From Thiodiazotropha sp040506705 (GTDB lineage Bacteria; Pseudomonadota; Gammaproteobacteria; Chromatiales; Chromatiaceae), in the NCBI GenBank assembly GCA_040506705.1, contig JBEVWG010000038.1, forward strand, positions 30,323 through 94,322: a stretch of DNA of 64,000 nt, given 5' to 3'. A program made the position numbers and the translations under genes. The notes below the pieces were generated by a model. That model was not told the origin of the DNA. It saw only the letters and a program-made list of their open reading frames with translations, and made no database searches. Shown piece by piece: positions 26,614 to 34,079 of the stretch. Positions within the stretch are counted from its first letter, which is position 1; every line of letters begins with the position of its first letter.

Positions 26614-27759
26614 ATGAAAGTCTATCTGGTAGGTGGTGCAGTGCGGGACCAGCTATTGGGTCTCCCCTTTAGCGAACGGGACTGGGTGGTTGTGGGTGCT
26701 ACCCCGGAAGAGATGCTTGCGAAAGGATATACTCGAGCTGATATGGATTTTCCCGTATTCCTCCATCCAGAGAGTGGTGAAGAGTACGCACTGGCAAGAG
26801 TCGAAGTAAAAACTGCTCCCGGTTATAAAGGATTTGAGCTTTCATACGGAGCTGAGATTACCCTCGAGCAGGATCTGCTTCGTCGTGATCTTACGATCAA
26901 CGCTTTAGCGATGGACGATTCGGGCAATGTTATTGATCTCTGCGAGGGACAGCGTGATCTGGATGAGGGGCTGCTGCGTCACATTACCCCGGCTTTCAGT
27001 GAAGACCCACTGAGGCTGCTGCGCATTGCCCGTTTTGCAGCGAAACTGGGAGAGTGGGGATTTAGGGTTGCCCACGCAACCCATGGATTGATGAAAAATA
27101 TGGCCACTGAGTCAGAGTTACAGACGCTCTCTGCAGAGCGAGTCTGGCGGGAGATGAGCCGATCGATGAGCGAATCACAACCCTGGCGTTTTTTCGAAGT
27201 ACTGCATCGTTGCGGGGCTTTGCAGGGATTGCTACCAGAAGTGGCACAGGAGATGGATAGGGATTCCGCCGGACATGGCTCTGCAGAGGTATCTCAACTG
27301 GTGTCAGGACTCAAGCGTGTTGTATCCATAAGCGATGAGTCTGCGGTCCGCAGTTCTGTGGCGCTGTTTCATAGCGCACAAAAGCAGTCTGATGCCAAGA
27401 GCTGGATAGGGTTGCGACGTATCGATAAGCAGACAGCACAAACCTTAGGTGATCTCTTGTATTTCAGTTCGCGACTCGATCTTATTGAGGGTACGGATAA
27501 CCTGTTTGATCTGGTTATGGTGCTCAAACCTCGACAACAGCCTGAGCGATATCAGCGATTTCTGTTAAGCGCAGAGGCTCTCTGGCCCGCCATAATGGAA
27601 AAATTGAATGCCCGTCTGGATCATGCTGTGCAGGTTGTGCTGGAGCCTGTGCCTGAGGAGATCAGTCAGTCGGGATTGAGGGGGCCGGCGTTGGGCGATG
27701 CGATTCGTGCCTGGCGACTGGCCTATCTGCAACAGAAGTTAAACGGGTTGGATAACTGA
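26614..27759 (+). CDS. cca: tRNA CCA-adding nucleotidyltransferase with degenerate HD domain
   Basis: 381 residues from ATG 26614 (AGGGA upstream). The head and neck match E. coli Cca closely: KVYLVGGAVRDQLLG, ERDWVVVGATPEEML, DFPVFLHP, RRDLTINALAMD and EDPLRLLRIARFAAK. It adds or repairs the 3' CCA of tRNAs. The C-terminal HD phosphohydrolase domain of the E. coli protein is degraded: the HD-type motifs (HPEIDTG and CHDLGKG in E. coli) have no equivalent here, where MDRDSAGHG and ALFHSAQ stand in their place. Phosphatase and phosphodiesterase side activities are therefore probably absent. Confidence 0.94.
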   Translation: MKVYLVGGAVRDQLLGLPFSERDWVVVGATPEEMLAKGYTRADMDFPVFLHPESGEEYALARVEVKTAPGYKGFELSYGAEITLEQDLLRRDLTINALAMDDSGNVIDLCEGQRDLDEGLLRHITPAFSEDPLRLLRIARFAAKLGEWGFRVAHATHGLMKNMATESELQTLSAERVWREMSRSMSESQPWRFFEVLHRCGALQGLLPEVAQEMDRDSAGHGSAEVSQLVSGLKRVVSISDESAVRSSVALFHSAQKQSDAKSWIGLRRIDKQTAQTLGDLLYFSSRLDLIEGTDNLFDLVMVLKPRQQPERYQRFLLSAEALWPAIMEKLNARLDHAVQVVLEPVPEEISQSGLRGPALGDAIRAWRLAYLQQKLNGLDN

Positions 27760-27791
27760 CCGGATTTTCAGGTTCGTGATAGAGTCAGGAT

Positions 27792-29462
27792 ATGCAAGCG
27801 GAACAGAAAACAACTTCTAATGAATCTCTCTCTACGCCAGGGATGACTCAGGGCCCCCTGCACAGGTGGCTGACCTGGCTGGAGAGTATCATTGATCGCA
27901 AGCACTGGCCGAGTCTGCGAATCTTGTTTACCGGTAATCTGCTGTTGCCGATCCTTTTTCTGGGGCTGAGCCTGTTGGTCAGTTTAAGCTCAATTCTGAT
28001 GCTGATTGGTGAATCAGGCGGCCGGTCTTCTCTACAGGTTGTGTTGCTGCTTGGGATTTCGCTGGCGCTCTTCTCCATGGTGTTGGTGATGATTCGTCTG
28101 CGCAGTCAACTTCTGCGACCGCTCTCATCGCTGGAGCAGACGGTGAATCAGGTCTGTCAGGGTGAGCCTGTCTCCAGTAAAAAGACCTTTGAGCCGAGTG
28201 GTGTGTTGAGCGGTATGGCTCGTGATATAGACAGTCTGAGCGAAGAGTTGACCGATATCTATGAAGATATGGAGGTCAGGGTGGCACGTCAGACTCTGCG
28301 TCTGGCGCAGAAGACAACATCCCTGCAGGTACTCTACGATGTGGCGGCCGGTATCAATCAATCGGAAAACCTGGATGAACTGCTACTACAGTACATGGAG
28401 GTTTTTAAACGCATGGTTAACGCCCGCTCAGCTACGGTACATCTTGTTCTGCCGGACGATAAGGTACGTCAGGTTGGATGTATCGATCTGGAAGGCAAGC
28501 TCTATAACGGTCAGGAATTGTTACCTATAAAGCTATGTCAGTGCGGTATCGCCCTCTCTCCGGGGGATATCCTCTGTAGCCAGAATCCCCGGCTCTGCAC
28601 CCATCGTAATGGCAGACGGATGTTCAGCGTAGATGAGGTGGAGCGGGTTTCAGTACCGATGTGGTATCACGGCGATGTGCTGGGTTTCTACCACCTCTAT
28701 GTGGACAAGCCTGGTATCTATGATGGGCGTGAAGATGTACTGGATATACTGAATACTATCGGCAGTCATCTGGGTATGGCAGTTGCCAAACAGAGATCAG
28801 ACTCCGAAGCCCGGCGTCTATCGATTGTTGAAGAGCGAACATCACTGGCACATGAGCTGCACGATTCCCTCGCTCAGACCCTGGCGAGTTTGCGTTTTCA
28901 GGTACGTATGCTGGAGGAGACGCTGCAAAATGAGCCAGTGTCTGAGATGGCTGAGCAGGAGGCGAAGCGTATCCATAATGGCCTGGATGAGGCCCATGAT
29001 GAATTGCGGGAACTGATCAATAGTTTTCGAGCTCCTATGGATCAGCGCGGTCTGGTTCCCGCATTGAGCAAGCTGGTAGAGCGTTTTGACCAGGAGACAG
29101 GTATCTCGGCTTTCTTTCAGCCGGACTGCCATATTACCGATCTGGACACCTCACAAGAGATGCAGGCATTGCGGATTGTCCAGGAATCTTTGGCCAATAT
29201 CCGTAAACATGCGAATGCCCATACGGTCAGAGTCCTGCTACGTTGTCGTGGGCCGGGACAATATCTTATCCTGGTGGAAGACGATGGCGTCGGCTTTGAA
29301 GGGGCAGCTCCGCAAGGTAACCCAGGCGAACATATCGGTCTGTCGATCATGGAGGAGCGTGCCCGACGTGTGGGTGGCGAGCTGTCGATAGAGAGTGAGC
29401 CTGGAGAAGGGACCCGGGTTGAGCTGGTGATTCGCACTACCAATAATCCGGTAACCATATAG
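27792..29462 (+). CDS. NarX-like sensor histidine kinase without periplasmic sensor
   Basis: 556 residues. Two membrane segments (about 45-70 and 78-102) are separated by only a few residues, so the nitrate-binding periplasmic helix bundle of NarX is missing. Then come a HAMP-like linker, a coiled coil, a GAF-type domain (about 190-335) and a HisKA_3/HATPase unit (phospho-acceptor His357 in HELHDSLAQ; EDDGVGFEG; GLSIMEERA). The GAF domain holds Cys249, Cys251, Cys262 and Cys269 (CxC-x10-C-x6-C), a potential metal or redox centre. It pairs with the NarL-like gene 72 bases downstream. An internal redox or cytoplasmic signal is more likely than external nitrate. Confidence 0.9.
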   Translation: MQAEQKTTSNESLSTPGMTQGPLHRWLTWLESIIDRKHWPSLRILFTGNLLLPILFLGLSLLVSLSSILMLIGESGGRSSLQVVLLLGISLALFSMVLVMIRLRSQLLRPLSSLEQTVNQVCQGEPVSSKKTFEPSGVLSGMARDIDSLSEELTDIYEDMEVRVARQTLRLAQKTTSLQVLYDVAAGINQSENLDELLLQYMEVFKRMVNARSATVHLVLPDDKVRQVGCIDLEGKLYNGQELLPIKLCQCGIALSPGDILCSQNPRLCTHRNGRRMFSVDEVERVSVPMWYHGDVLGFYHLYVDKPGIYDGREDVLDILNTIGSHLGMAVAKQRSDSEARRLSIVEERTSLAHELHDSLAQTLASLRFQVRMLEETLQNEPVSEMAEQEAKRIHNGLDEAHDELRELINSFRAPMDQRGLVPALSKLVERFDQETGISAFFQPDCHITDLDTSQEMQALRIVQESLANIRKHANAHTVRVLLRCRGPGQYLILVEDDGVGFEGAAPQGNPGEHIGLSIMEERARRVGGELSIESEPGEGTRVELVIRTTNNPVTI

Positions 29463-29534
29463 ATTGTGGCTGAAACTAATCTATTTGGTCGCCGGGTCAA
29501 TAAACCGAAGCGAGTCTACAAAGGTGACTTAAAC

Positions 29535-30179
29535 ATGCGGGTACTGGTGATAGATGATCATGCTCTGTTTCGTATCGGCCTTCAGGAACTCCTGGAGCGT
29601 CGTGGAATCGATGTGATAGCAATAGGTGATTGCCTGAAAGGTATTGAAACTGTGGCTCATGAGCGACCTGATGTAGTGCTACTGGATATGCGTATGCCCG
29701 ACATGACGGGCACTGAAGTGTTGTGCGTTCTGCGTAAGCACTATCCGGAAATGCCAATCAGCATGCTGACAACCAGCAGAGAGGAGGCAGATGTTATCGA
29801 CGCGCTGCAGAATGGTGCCCAGGGGTATCTGCTTAAAGACATGGAACCCGATGAACTGATTGATGCCCTGCAGCAGATAACCAAGGGGCAGACGGTAGTC
29901 GCCAAAGAGCTGACCGGAATTCTTGCCAAAGCAGTGCAGGGGGAGCAGCCCAGCAGTAGTACCCTGGCCTCTTCACTCGATGAACTGACACCCCGTGAGC
30001 GGGAAATTTTGTGCCACCTGGCAGATGGTCAGAGCAATAAAGTTATTGCGCGTAACCTGGGGATCTCTGATGGCACTGTAAAGCTCCATGTAAAAGCTAT
30101 CCTGCGTAAACTTGAGGTTCACTCTAGAGTCGAAGCGGCAGTGATCGCTGTGGAACAGAACCTATGTTCGAGAGGTTAG
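29535..30179 (+). CDS. NarL/FixJ-type response regulator
   Basis: 214 residues from ATG 29535 with AAGGTG upstream; the frame back to 29466 adds unlike residues. The receiver domain (1-120) has the acidic pair ID7D8 and the phospho-acceptor Asp51 (VVLLDMRMP). A LuxR-type helix-turn-helix lies at about 148-205 (LTPREREILCHLADGQSNKVIARNLG). It is the cognate partner of the preceding kinase. The stop codon lies inside the left end of the structured repeat at 30178-30446. Confidence 0.94.
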   Translation: MRVLVIDDHALFRIGLQELLERRGIDVIAIGDCLKGIETVAHERPDVVLLDMRMPDMTGTEVLCVLRKHYPEMPISMLTTSREEADVIDALQNGAQGYLLKDMEPDELIDALQQITKGQTVVAKELTGILAKAVQGEQPSSSTLASSLDELTPREREILCHLADGQSNKVIARNLGISDGTVKLHVKAILRKLEVHSRVEAAVIAVEQNLCSRG

Positions 30180-30446
30180 GGCCTGTTAACACTAATCTAA
30201 TCGGCCCTGTTGCCCCTGAAAAAGCGCCAAACAAGGCGCGAGGAGAGAGGTTTTGATCACTCCAAATGAACGACGAGCAACGCCGAGTGGCGTTTTTTCA
30301 GGGGTAACCCGAAGGGCTGAGGCTATTTTTCCGCCCAGCGGCGTTATCATTCGCCTATGTAAAATGACAACACCTCACTCATTCTGCCTTGCTGGACGAA
30401 AAAATAGTCTCAGCAGGGCCGATTCGATTAGTGTTAACAGGCCCTA
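30178..30446. repeat. 269 bp three-arm structured repeat (inverted REP-like units)
   Basis: The outer ends (30178-30208 and 30415-30445) are inverted copies of the 31-base REP-like unit. Inside are two more long inverted repeats: arm A pairs 30209-30228 with 30289-30308 (CCCCTGAAAAA against TTTTTTCAGGGG), and arm B pairs 30316-30343 with 30386-30414 (GCTGAGGCTATTTTT against AAAATAGTCTCAGC). Together they would fold as a cruciform or cloverleaf. It fills the whole space from the stop of the response regulator to 10 bases before the rhodanese start. GGT flanks both sides and may be a target duplication. Confidence 0.85.
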
Positions 30447-30456
30447 GGTTGAGTAG

Positions 30457-30921
30457 ATGAAAAATTTTTTAAACCTGATAAGCGATTGTCTAGGGGATGT
30501 TGAAGAGATCATGCCCTGGATTCTTGAAGAGCGATTGCAGGAAAATCCTGAGCTGCTTGTTGTGGATGTAAGGGAACCCTATGAATATGCGGCGATGCAT
30601 ATCGAGAACTCGATACATGCACCGAGGGGTATTCTCGAATCTGCTTGTGAATGGGACTATGAAGAGACTATTCCTGAGCTGGTAAAAGCTCGGCAGAAGG
30701 AGGTGGTCGTGGTTTGTCGCTCGGGTTATCGAAGTGTGCTGGCAGCCTTTTCCATGAAGATGCTGGGTTATGAAAACGTGGCCTCCCTGAAAACCGGCCT
30801 GCGCGGCTGGAATGACTTCGAACAGCCGATGGTGGACAAGGATGGTCAACCGGTCGATATTGATGACGCTGACGACTATTTTACGCCGAAACTAAGAGAA
30901 GATCAGCTCACTCCCAAATAG
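30457..30921 (+). CDS. Rhodanese-domain sulfurtransferase
   Basis: 154 residues. A single rhodanese domain covers about 25-128: LLVVDVREPYEYAAMHIENSIHAPRG, then the active-site loop VVVVCRSGYRSVLAA. The loop cysteine would carry a persulfide. There is no signal peptide, so it is cytoplasmic. A short acidic tail (about 130-154) follows. It is encoded just after the structured repeat and convergent with cysG, within a region rich in sulfur-transfer genes. Confidence 0.9.
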   Translation: MKNFLNLISDCLGDVEEIMPWILEERLQENPELLVVDVREPYEYAAMHIENSIHAPRGILESACEWDYEETIPELVKARQKEVVVVCRSGYRSVLAAFSMKMLGYENVASLKTGLRGWNDFEQPMVDKDGQPVDIDDADDYFTPKLREDQLTPK

Positions 30922-30942
30922 TCTGCCGGGTAACGTGTGGCT

Positions 30943-30977
30943 CTGCTGCACCCCATCGCAGATTCTCGGTGCAGCAG
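30943..30977. terminator. Hairpin between convergent rhodanese and cysG genes
   Basis: CTGCTGCACC at 30943-30952 pairs perfectly with GGTGCAGCAG at 30968-30977 across a 15-base loop. It lies between two convergent stops, where a two-way terminator would be expected. Neither side has a clear T-run, so termination strength is uncertain. Confidence 0.5.
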
Positions 30978-30989
30978 TGACCAGCCAGA

Positions 30990-32414
30990 CTAAAAATCCA
31001 CCGGTGAGGTGGCTCCCTGCTTTGAATGGGGAGGTGCCTCAAACCAGGAGAGTTTCTCCTGCAACTCAACCACATGGCCGACAATGATCAGGGTTGGTGG
31101 TTTAGGTCGTTCCTGTTCAACGATCTGCAGAATATTATCCAGGGTGCCGGTGAAGACACGTTGCAGATGCGTGGTGCCTTGTTGAATCAGGGCAATCGGC
31201 ATATCACCGGCTACGCCATGGCTTTGCAGTTCCCGACAGATAACCGGTAGTCCTACCAGGCCCATATAGAAAACCAGTGTCTGACTCGGTTGAGCCAACA
31301 TATCCCAATTAAGGTTCATGCTGCCATCTTTGAGATGACCGGTCACGAAGGTGACCGATTGGGCATAATCTCTATGGGTCAGGGGAATGCCGGAGTAGGA
31401 GGCGCAACCGGAGGCAGCAGTAATACCAGGTACAACCTGAAAAGGCACCCCTTCTGCCGCCAGGGTATCGATCTCTTCACCACCGCGACCGAAGATAAAG
31501 GGATCACCCCCTTTCAGGCGCAACACCCGCTTACCCTGCTTGGCGAGTTCTGCCAGCAGCTTGTTGATCTCCTCCTGTCGCATGGCATGCTTGTCACGCT
31601 CCTTGCCGACATAGACATGTTCAGCATCATGGCGCGTCATCTCAAGAATTGGTTTTGCCACCAAGCGGTCATAGACCACAACATCGGCCTGCTGCATCAG
31701 CCTCAGGGCACGAAAGGTCAGCAGGTCAGGATCCCCCGGACCTGCACCGACCAGATAGACCTCTCCCATATCCTGATCCAGTTTGGGATTTGACAGCAGC
31801 CGTTCCATCAACTGGTCGGCCTCATCATCATCTCCGGAAAAGACTCTCTCGGCGACCCCACCCTCGAGTACCCGATCCCAGAATAGACGCCTATCTTCAG
31901 GCTGACTGAAATGGTCTTTAACCCGTTGGCGAAAACGATTGCACAGATTGGCCAGTCGACCATATCCAGCAGGAATCAGGGACTCAAGCCGGGAACGAAT
32001 CAATCGTGCCAATACCGGGGAGGCGCCACCGGTGGAGACAGCCGCCACTACCGGAGAACGGTCGATAATTGATGGCACGATAAAGCTGCACAGAGAGGGC
32101 TGGTCAACCACATTCACCGGAATACGTCGTTGATTGGCTAGATTGGCAATCTGCTGGTTCAAGGTCGGGTCATTGGTGGCAGCGATGATCAGATGTTGCT
32201 CACTAATATCCTCATCATGGAAAGCTCTTTGCACATGATTTAGACGTCCCATATCACGCCACCCCGTCAGGTTTTGCGTCAATTCTGGGCTTATGAGTAC
32301 TACATCAGCACCGGATTTGAGCAGCAATGCAGTTTTTCTTTCAGCAACTGCACCGCCTCCTATGACGAGGCATGTTTTGTTTTTGATGTCGAGGAATATT
32401 GGGAAAAAGTCCAT
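30990..32414 (-). CDS. cysG: Siroheme synthase CysG (trifunctional)
   Basis: 474 residues from ATG 32414 (MDFFPIFLDIKNK, as in E. coli MDHLPIF); a TTG at 32423 is less likely. The N-terminal dehydrogenase/ferrochelatase half (1-210) has VIGGGAVAERKTALLL. The C-terminal uroporphyrinogen-III methyltransferase half (about 215-465) has VYLVGAGPGDPDLLT, RLKGGDPFIFGRGGEE and VVPGITAASGCASYSGIPLTHR. It converts uroporphyrinogen III to siroheme, the cofactor of assimilatory and Dsr-type sulfite reductases. It is divergent from the rhodanese-tusA-dsrE2 genes, with a shared upstream region. Confidence 0.97.
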   Translation of the reverse strand: MDFFPIFLDIKNKTCLVIGGGAVAERKTALLLKSGADVVLISPELTQNLTGWRDMGRLNHVQRAFHDEDISEQHLIIAATNDPTLNQQIANLANQRRIPVNVVDQPSLCSFIVPSIIDRSPVVAAVSTGGASPVLARLIRSRLESLIPAGYGRLANLCNRFRQRVKDHFSQPEDRRLFWDRVLEGGVAERVFSGDDDEADQLMERLLSNPKLDQDMGEVYLVGAGPGDPDLLTFRALRLMQQADVVVYDRLVAKPILEMTRHDAEHVYVGKERDKHAMRQEEINKLLAELAKQGKRVLRLKGGDPFIFGRGGEEIDTLAAEGVPFQVVPGITAASGCASYSGIPLTHRDYAQSVTFVTGHLKDGSMNLNWDMLAQPSQTLVFYMGLVGLPVICRELQSHGVAGDMPIALIQQGTTHLQRVFTGTLDNILQIVEQERPKPPTLIIVGHVVELQEKLSWFEAPPHSKQGATSPVDF

Positions 32415-32451
32415 AAAAGACAACCGGATAGTAAATTATTAGACTAAAGTA

Positions 32452-32473
32452 CTAGTGTGATACACCACACTAG
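32452..32473. promoter_or_regulatory. Inverted repeat in the cysG / rhodanese divergent promoter
   Basis: CTAGTGTG, six bases, CACACTAG: a perfect 8-base inverted repeat 38 bases upstream of the cysG start and about 120 upstream of the rhodanese start. The spacing suits a dimeric regulator. The half-site GTGTGA recalls Crp/Fnr-type sites but is not diagnostic. Confidence 0.4.
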
Positions 32474-32592
32474 CATGAGTTAATCACTTTGCAAAAGCCA
32501 GGTTATTTCGTGTTAAACAAACTTGCAATATTTAAACACATTAATATACTAATTAACCCTGTTTTTTGAGATATTAAGGCTGCTCGAACGTG

Positions 32593-32919
32593 ATGATAAA
32601 GGAAATAGACGCTTCTGATCTTGAGGTCCGCATCGCCGAAGGCGGTGATTTTCTGCTTTTGGATATACGGAGTGCAGGTGAATTAGCCCAGGGCGTACTA
32701 CCTGACGCGGAGCATATCCCAATGCATCTTATTCCGGTGCGTATCGCGGAGTTGCCCAAAGACAAAGATGTCATTCTCTACTGCCATAGTGGTGCGCGCT
32801 CCTACCATGCCTGCGCCTACCTGGCACAACAGGGGTTTACCAACGCAATCAATCTGCGTGGAGGAATACTGGGCTGGGCAAGGTCGGGATATCGTCTCGA
32901 AGCCAAGCTGGCAAGCTAG
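32593..32919 (+). CDS. Single-domain rhodanese of the rhd-tusA-dsrE2 module
   Basis: 108 residues from ATG 32593, or one more from GTG 32590. A complete small rhodanese: FLLLDIRSAGELAQG, HIPMHLIPVRI, active loop YCHSGARSYHACAYL and INLRGGILGW. The persulfide-bearing Cys is in CHSGARS. No signal peptide. In sulfur oxidisers this type commonly precedes tusA and dsrE2 and hands sulfur to TusA. tusA starts 183 bases downstream on the same strand. Confidence 0.92.
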   Translation: MIKEIDASDLEVRIAEGGDFLLLDIRSAGELAQGVLPDAEHIPMHLIPVRIAELPKDKDVILYCHSGARSYHACAYLAQQGFTNAINLRGGILGWARSGYRLEAKLAS

Positions 32920-33102
32920 ATGCTGCGGTTCAGGAATGATTTTACACAGACAGGTCTGAAATGATTGAGGCTTGTCTGAATATAGGTTTTTTAGAGCTGA
33001 CTGATGCTTGCGTTTATAGATCGCTTGGCATATAAATGTCCGTCTAATTTTTCCATAAAAACTAAATACACATACAATTTAACAAATGCTGGAGGTCATA
33101 CC

Positions 33103-33333
33103 ATGGCAGATTTTGATCAAGAACTGGACGCAAGCGGACTCAACTGTCCTCTGCCGATTCTGCGTGCGAAAAAAACCCTGAATGGTATGGAATCTGGACA
33201 AGTCCTGCACATTATTGCAACAGATCCTGGTTCAGTTAAGGATTTCGAGGCTTTTGCCAATCAGACCGGTAACGAACTGATGGAATCCAAGGAAGTCGGC
33301 GGCAAGTTTGAATTCCTCATCAAAAAGGCCTGA
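33103..33333 (+). CDS. tusA: TusA-family sulfur carrier protein
   Basis: 76 residues from ATG 33103, with GGAGG at 33091-33095; the frame extending to 33004 has no support. The N-terminal CPLP motif (Cys15 in LNCPLPILRAKK) carries the persulfide. The rest is the two-layer alpha/beta TusA fold (VLHIIATDPGSVKDFEAF, ELMESKEVGGKFEFLI). In sulfur oxidisers TusA relays cytoplasmic sulfane sulfur between rhodanese and Dsr or sHdr enzymes. dsrE2 follows 50 bases later. Confidence 0.96.
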   Translation: MADFDQELDASGLNCPLPILRAKKTLNGMESGQVLHIIATDPGSVKDFEAFANQTGNELMESKEVGGKFEFLIKKA

Positions 33334-33383
33334 TTAGCTATCAGCGACCCAAACCCGATAGGGACTTTTTTGGAGACAAAGCG

Positions 33384-33866
33384 ATGTCAGACGAAAAGAA
33401 GTTAGCGATTATTGCAACAAAAGGCTCTCTTGATTGGGCTTATCCGCCCTTTATATTGGCCTCAACCGCTGCAGCACTGGGTTACGAAACTGAGATCTTC
33501 TTCACCTTCTACGGATTACAGCTGTTGAAGAAGGATCTGGATCTTGAGGTTACCCCACTTGGTAATCCCGGTATGCCCATGCCTATGGGTATGGATAAGT
33601 GGTTTCCTGTGGTTGGACTGACGCTGCCAGGCATGCAGGGCATGATGACCAGCATGATGAAGAAAAAGATGGCCTCCAAAGGTGTGGCCGATCTTGCTGA
33701 ACTGCGGGAACTTTGCCAGGAAGCCGAGGTGAAACTGATCGCCTGTCAAATGACAGTGGATCTGTTCGAAATGAATACTTCCGAATTCATTGATGGTATC
33801 GAATATGCCGGTGCCGCAAGATTCTTTGAATTCGCGGGTACAAGTGATATCTGCCTTTACATCTAA
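33384..33866 (+). CDS. dsrE2: DsrE2-like DsrE/DsrF family protein
   Basis: 160 residues. KLAIIATKGSLDWAYPPFILASTAAALGYE and FFTFYGLQLLKK fit the DsrE/DsrF/DrsH-like fold. A methionine/glycine-rich insert (PGMPMPMGMDKWFPV...PGMQGMMTSMM) is typical of the DsrE2 group. Cysteines are present in ELCQEA and LIACQMTV; the second is the likely sulfur-carrying residue. DsrE2 works with rhodanese and TusA in sulfur transfer. A strong terminator follows, ending the transcription unit. Confidence 0.93.
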   Translation: MSDEKKLAIIATKGSLDWAYPPFILASTAAALGYETEIFFTFYGLQLLKKDLDLEVTPLGNPGMPMPMGMDKWFPVVGLTLPGMQGMMTSMMKKKMASKGVADLAELRELCQEAEVKLIACQMTVDLFEMNTSEFIDGIEYAGAARFFEFAGTSDICLYI

Positions 33867-33888
33867 CCCTTAGTAATTGCAGTCACGG

Positions 33889-33918
33889 CGCCGCCCCACA
33901 AGGGCGGCGTTTTTTTTG
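33889..33918 (+). terminator. Rho-independent terminator after dsrE2
   Basis: CGCCGCCC (33889-33896), loop CACAA, GGGCGGCG (33902-33909), then a run of eight or nine T. A textbook terminator 20 bases past the dsrE2 stop. Confidence 0.95.
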
Positions 33919-33956
33919 GACTATAGAAAAAGATCATCCGCAGATTTGATTGAGAA

Positions 33957-33980
33957 GGGTGCGGCCCTGCCGCCGCACCC
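33957..33980. terminator. Hairpin downstream of the FadL-type gene
   Basis: GGGTGCGGC (33957-33965) and GCCGCACCC (33972-33980) pair perfectly across six bases. It lies between the dsrE2 terminator and the minus-strand porin gene ending at 34080. On the minus strand it is followed by TTCTCAATC, only weakly T-rich, so it is a probable but not certain terminator. Confidence 0.5.
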
Positions 33981-34079
33981 TGTCAGAAGTCAGATGGATA
34001 GAAACAACTCAATAGCGGCTGTTACTCATCCCTCTGCGAAGCCTAAAACAGATCCGCACTGGATCCATTCAGGGATTGC

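Noticed and set aside
33004..33102. 33-residue N-terminal extension of TusA
   Set aside because: GGAGG at 33091-33095 marks the ATG at 33103, and TusA proteins begin there.
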